Shown: positions 60,993 to 64,000 of the stretch, piece by piece
Layout: each line of letters starts with the position of its first letter
How positions within the stretch are numbered: position 1 is the first letter of the stretch
Source of the DNA: Epiperipatus broadwayi
Taxonomy: Eukaryota; Onychophora; Udeonychophora; Euonychophora; Peripatidae
Reading direction: 5' to 3'
Length of the DNA stretch: 64,000 bases
Assembly: GCA_028023455.1 (NCBI GenBank)
Contig: JAQFVV010006295.1
Coordinates: forward strand, 1,446,001-1,510,000
Program-made: the position numbers and the translations under genes
The notes under the pieces: model-generated
Database searches by the model: none
What the model was told of the DNA's origin: nothing
The model's input: only the letters and a program-made list of their open reading frames with translations

Positions 60993-62059
60993 TTAATCTC
61001 TCTGATACTCAAAATATCCTCCTTCAACATTACAACATTCTTCAAATCTCTCCAGGACACTCTGACACACAGTGTGGCACAAATTCCGCTCTTCATCAAT
61101 TTCTGTGAATGCAAGATGAATGTAATATTTTAAATCATTTATTGTTTTGGGTTTCTTCTCATAAACCTTGTTTTTAACAACACCCCAAAAAAGAAATCCA
61201 TAGGTGTCATTTCAGGTGAACGTGGCGGCCATTTGATGCTGCCCCTTCTTCCGAACCAACACTGTGGAAAAACTTGGTTAAGGTAATCTCTTACTGTAGA
61301 TGCATAATGTGGTGGTGCTCCATCCTGCTGAAAGAAAAGTTTGTCAAAGTTAGGTTTAGTTTTGAGTTGTGGCACTACTACTTCACAAAGCATGTTCAGG
61401 TAGTTTTCTCCATTTACAGTTCTATTAAAAAAAATGGGCCCAACAACACCTTCGCTTGATAATGCACCCCAAACTGTAATGCCAGGCTGGTTTAGTTCAG
61501 TCCCTATGGTCAAATGGGGATTTTCATCAACCCAGTACTCACAGTTATGCCTGTTCACATGACCAGATAATTTAAAGCAAGCCTCATCTGACCAAATAAT
61601 TTTATCCAAAGAGTCACGTTCTTCTCCAGTAAATTGATTACACATCATTTCGCAGAACTGCAGCCGATGATCTGCGTCGTCCTCTAAAAGATAATGTACT
61701 AGTCTTGGTCGGTAAGGTTTTAATTTCAGTTTACGCATTAAGTGTTGCAATGATGCTCCTGGTATGGATAGTTCTGCAGAAGCACATCATGTGGATTTCC
61801 TTGGACTGTTCACAAATGTCATAGCCACTAACATTTCATTTTCTTTGGTGTCAGAAGTTTTAGGACGTCCAGATTTCGGTGCATTAGTCACTGAACCTGT
61901 TTCATCAAATTTATTCCTTAGACGATAAATTGTTTGTCGTGAAGGTGGAGAAGTGTTAAAAGTTTCTTGCCATGCTGTACATACCATCTCTGCATTTTCA
62001 GACTTCCAATACTGCTTTAATATCCATTTCCTTTGCTCTTGATTTAAATTGTTCGCCAT
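60993..62059 (-). pseudogene. Mariner/Tc1-type transposase, one stop and one frameshift
   Basis: The start ATG is at 62059; the frame begins MANNLNQEQRKWILKQYWKS. Residues 1-60 form a helix-turn-helix, followed by a GRPKTS linker (about 63-68) and a second DNA-binding part. The catalytic triad reads WSDEACF (Asp about 158), QQDGAPPH (Asp about 246) and SPEMTPMD (Asp about 288). Between the last two there are 41 residues, i.e. DD41D. Codon 91 is TGA (61787-61789), and the same frame reads on past it. At about 61187-61192, just after the third Asp, the frame shifts at a run of A on +, consistent with loss of one base. The shifted frame continues with KNKVYEKKPKTINDL and stops at 60993. The full product would have been about 355 residues, normal for the superfamily. 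All three Asp are preserved. It would cut the terminal repeats in the nucleus. Confidence 0.92.
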
Positions 62060-62228
62060 TAATCCTGAAATAATAAAATATCATCAAATAAAAAGTTAGC
62101 ATTACATAATAAAATAAATTACAATCAGCAAGGAAAAAGCTGTTTATGTAAGTTAGATTTATACTCTGAGGAATGTTTTATATTGGTATTACTAAGCAAG
62201 TAACTTCAACCATATAAAAGGTAGTTTA

Positions 62229-62259
62229 ATAACTGTAAACCTACTTTTGGGCCACCCTG
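62229..62259 (-). repeat. Right terminal inverted repeat of the mariner-type element
   Basis: Exact inverse of 60883-60913. TA follows directly at 62260-62261, the expected target-site dinucleotide. The transposase start codon lies about 170 bases inside, so this end also holds whatever promoter the element had. Confidence 0.95.
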
Positions 62260-62939
62260 TATAATAAAATGTTTTTAGTTCTTACTAATTATAAAGAATT
62301 ACATTCATATATAAATTTTGATAACAAGTTTATTGAAATAATAGGGATGAAAATTTATTTTAGTACAATTTTTGTTTGTTTACTCCTTAATAGGATTGTT
62401 GTATTATTATTTTTGAATTCAGTATTAATGAATAAATCTAATGAAAATGCACTCAACTAAAATTATGTATGTGTAAATGCAACTATGTATAACCAACTTG
62501 ATGCAATTTTGAATAGAAACAGCAAAAAAGTTTTTCTTAAGGTAAACAAAGAAAGATTTGATTAGAAAAATAATTTATAAAGGGATATTTATTTAAATTT
62601 GTAGAATCTATGAAATAAAATGTAACCATTAGCCAATCTTATTTGTATTCCTTATTCATAATCTTTACAGAAAAAAATTGAAGTGTAATATATTATTAAT
62701 AAGAAACAACAATCTTCTTGTAAAATCATATTTAATTAATGATTAGCCATTTTAGGTTGTCAGAACAGTTTTAGTTTATACAAGTCTTCTGTTATCATCT
62801 TACTTTCTTAGAAATTACTACATTATTTCCAAAAAAAATATCAACATCCCTATAAAATTACCTACTAAGTAATCACTTTATATGACATAATCAGAGCAGC
62901 TCTCCCTTCTAGGTCATCTATAGTAAAATTGAATAAATT
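62260..62939. other. AT-rich non-coding sequence
   Basis: No gene is recognised. A 63-codon frame at 62269-62460 is low complexity. Confidence 0.4.
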
Positions 62940-63227
62940 AGTGATTACCAGATAATTGCGCATTTAAATCTACATTCCCAAACTGGTTTCTAACTTTTGT
63001 TTAACAATGAGACTTGATATTCAAAACAGGAAGTAATACATTTATGGGTCTAGGAAAAGCTTTTAACTCCATCTTACCTTCTACAATAAATGATAAAACA
63101 AGAGTAGCTCTTCACTTTGATGCCATTTATAGTATGGCTGAATAATGAGTAATTACCTGATGGTGGTGTATTTAAAACTTCATCCCAAGCATTTAAATTC
63201 TCATCTCCAAACTAGTTTCTAACTTTT
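62940..63227 (+). repeat. Spaced direct repeat, about 40-60 bp
   Basis: GCATTTAAATCTACATTCCC with AAACTGGTTTCTAACTTTT (62960-62998) recurs as GCATTTAAATTCTCATCTCC with AAACTAGTTTCTAACTTTT (63189-63227). ATTACC-GAT-like sequence upstream of each copy is also shared. The 229-base spacing suggests an old tandem duplication or two copies of one element's end. Confidence 0.65.
63038..63120 (+). pseudogene. Possible RT motif A scrap
   Basis: One frame reads TFMGLGKAFNSILPSTINDK. LINE RTs have a comparable F(L/I)DxxxAFNTIxPxxLxxKL stretch at motif A; here the Asp position reads Gly. No other RT motif is readable nearby, so this is a weak call. Confidence 0.3.
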
Positions 63228-64000
63228 ATGAATCTAGCAATCATCTTTAACACCATTTTATTAATTGAGCTAAGAGCCTGAAATTTTCGAATATTCTTCA
63301 AGTTTTGAATCCGAGTTTACCTGCTTCAATAGTTATATACATCTGATTCTAAATCAGTAACTATATATTTTAGTATCCTCAGTTCTTTATTACCTGTAGG
63401 CACTAAGGTATAGAGCTGCTCTTGTGTAAAGAATTGAGTTATTTATTATTTCTAATATTTCTATCCAGTGAATATAGATACCTACAATTAATAAAAAAAA
63501 ACTGGAGATGTTAAAAATATAGCTTTTGATCTGGAGTCACATTTATAAAATTGTTCAAGCATGGGTTTAAAATCGTAGCATGTTCGAATCTTTAATCTTT
63601 TAGCTTGGGTTATAAAATAGAGTTAAGTGTGTTTTTTAGACATATAACTGCATTATTTCCAAATTTGAAACTTTAAATGCATTGTCATCTGGTAAACACT
63701 AATTGTAAAATCTTACCATTATAATATAGTACTGCTCATGTTTTATCATATATATATGTGTGTGTGTATGCACATAACCACTTCATGAAAAATTGCGTAT
63801 AACTCAATTCCAATTCAATGCTTCTATGAGTTTTTCTTTCAAACAAGTACAAATTCATTCACATTTTGCAAAAATAAAACTTTGAAATTATCATTGCTCA
63901 CATATCATTCATAAACTAAATTTATCAATACTACTTTTTTCTTAATGAACTATCTGTGGAGATGGACATGTGTGCATTTATATTTGTCATTTAAAAATTA
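63228..64000. other. AT-rich non-coding sequence
   Basis: No gene is recognised. A TA/TG tract lies at about 63750-63770. Confidence 0.4.

Larger units (their letters stand above)
60883..62259 (-). mobile_element. Mariner/Tc1-superfamily transposon (DD41D type), 1,377 bp
   Basis: The unit is bounded by identical 31-bp inverted repeats and holds one transposase gene on the minus strand that fills most of the interior. The element is followed by TA at the right; the corresponding left bases are AA, so the TA target duplication typical of this superfamily seems to have one substitution on the left. The termini begin CAGGGTGGCCCAAAAGTAGG. The reading frame has only two lesions, so it inserted far more recently than the other elements in the window. 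It could in principle still be moved by a transposase made elsewhere, since its ends are intact. Confidence 0.93.

Overview
The window is eukaryotic DNA that is extremely AT-rich (roughly three quarters A+T by eye). It carries mono-, di- and trinucleotide repeats, tRNA-derived SINE heads, LINE, Penelope-like and LTR retroelement debris, and DNA transposons of the mariner/Tc1, hAT and Merlin types. That mixture points to an invertebrate animal with a repeat-rich, AT-rich genome. Candidates such as a cnidarian, mollusc, flatworm or arachnid cannot be separated from the sequence alone. No bacterial operon, rRNA, CRISPR array or confident host gene is visible. Nearly all open frames of 60-120 codons are chance frames or decayed transposon pieces.

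Layout. 0-9 kb: an LTR-retrotransposon integrase remnant (about 0.8-1.2 kb), a foldback element (2.3-2.7 kb), a long inverted repeat with about 365-bp arms (5.1-5.9 kb) and a deleted hAT element that keeps the start of its transposase (8.1-8.6 kb). 10-17 kb: a tRNA-derived SINE, a degraded Merlin (ISXO2-like) element of about 1.4 kb, a second SINE, a mariner N-terminal fragment, and a Merlin-related copy with a nested insertion. 17-22 kb: a large foldback related to the one at 2.3 kb, a smaller inverted repeat and a compound AAT/TAG microsatellite. 22-27 kb: a gene-free stretch poor in G on the + strand. 27-36 kb: a 368-bp MITE, a 941-bp long inverted repeat, head-to-head Penelope-like ends and a LINE reverse-transcriptase (RT) relic. 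41-51 kb: a second hAT-like element, SINE-like sequences, a LINE endonuclease fragment, a long LINE RT-to-C-terminus relic and another Penelope-like tail pair. 52-59 kb: small tandem duplications, LINE relics and a nearly exact 466-bp tandem duplication. 60.9-62.3 kb: the best-preserved unit, a mariner/Tc1-type element with identical 31-bp terminal inverted repeats and a transposase interrupted by one stop and one frameshift. The last 1.7 kb hold short repeats and a weak RT fragment.

The elements do not act together as a pathway; they are layered insertions of different ages. The freshest events are the mariner-type element at 60.9 kb and the 466-bp duplication at 57.7 kb. The most unusual material is the set of long inverted repeats. 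One such family carries a tRNA-like Pol III B-box sequence in its terminal arms and recurs at least four times. Family assignments come from reading translated motifs by eye and have not been tested by any search.
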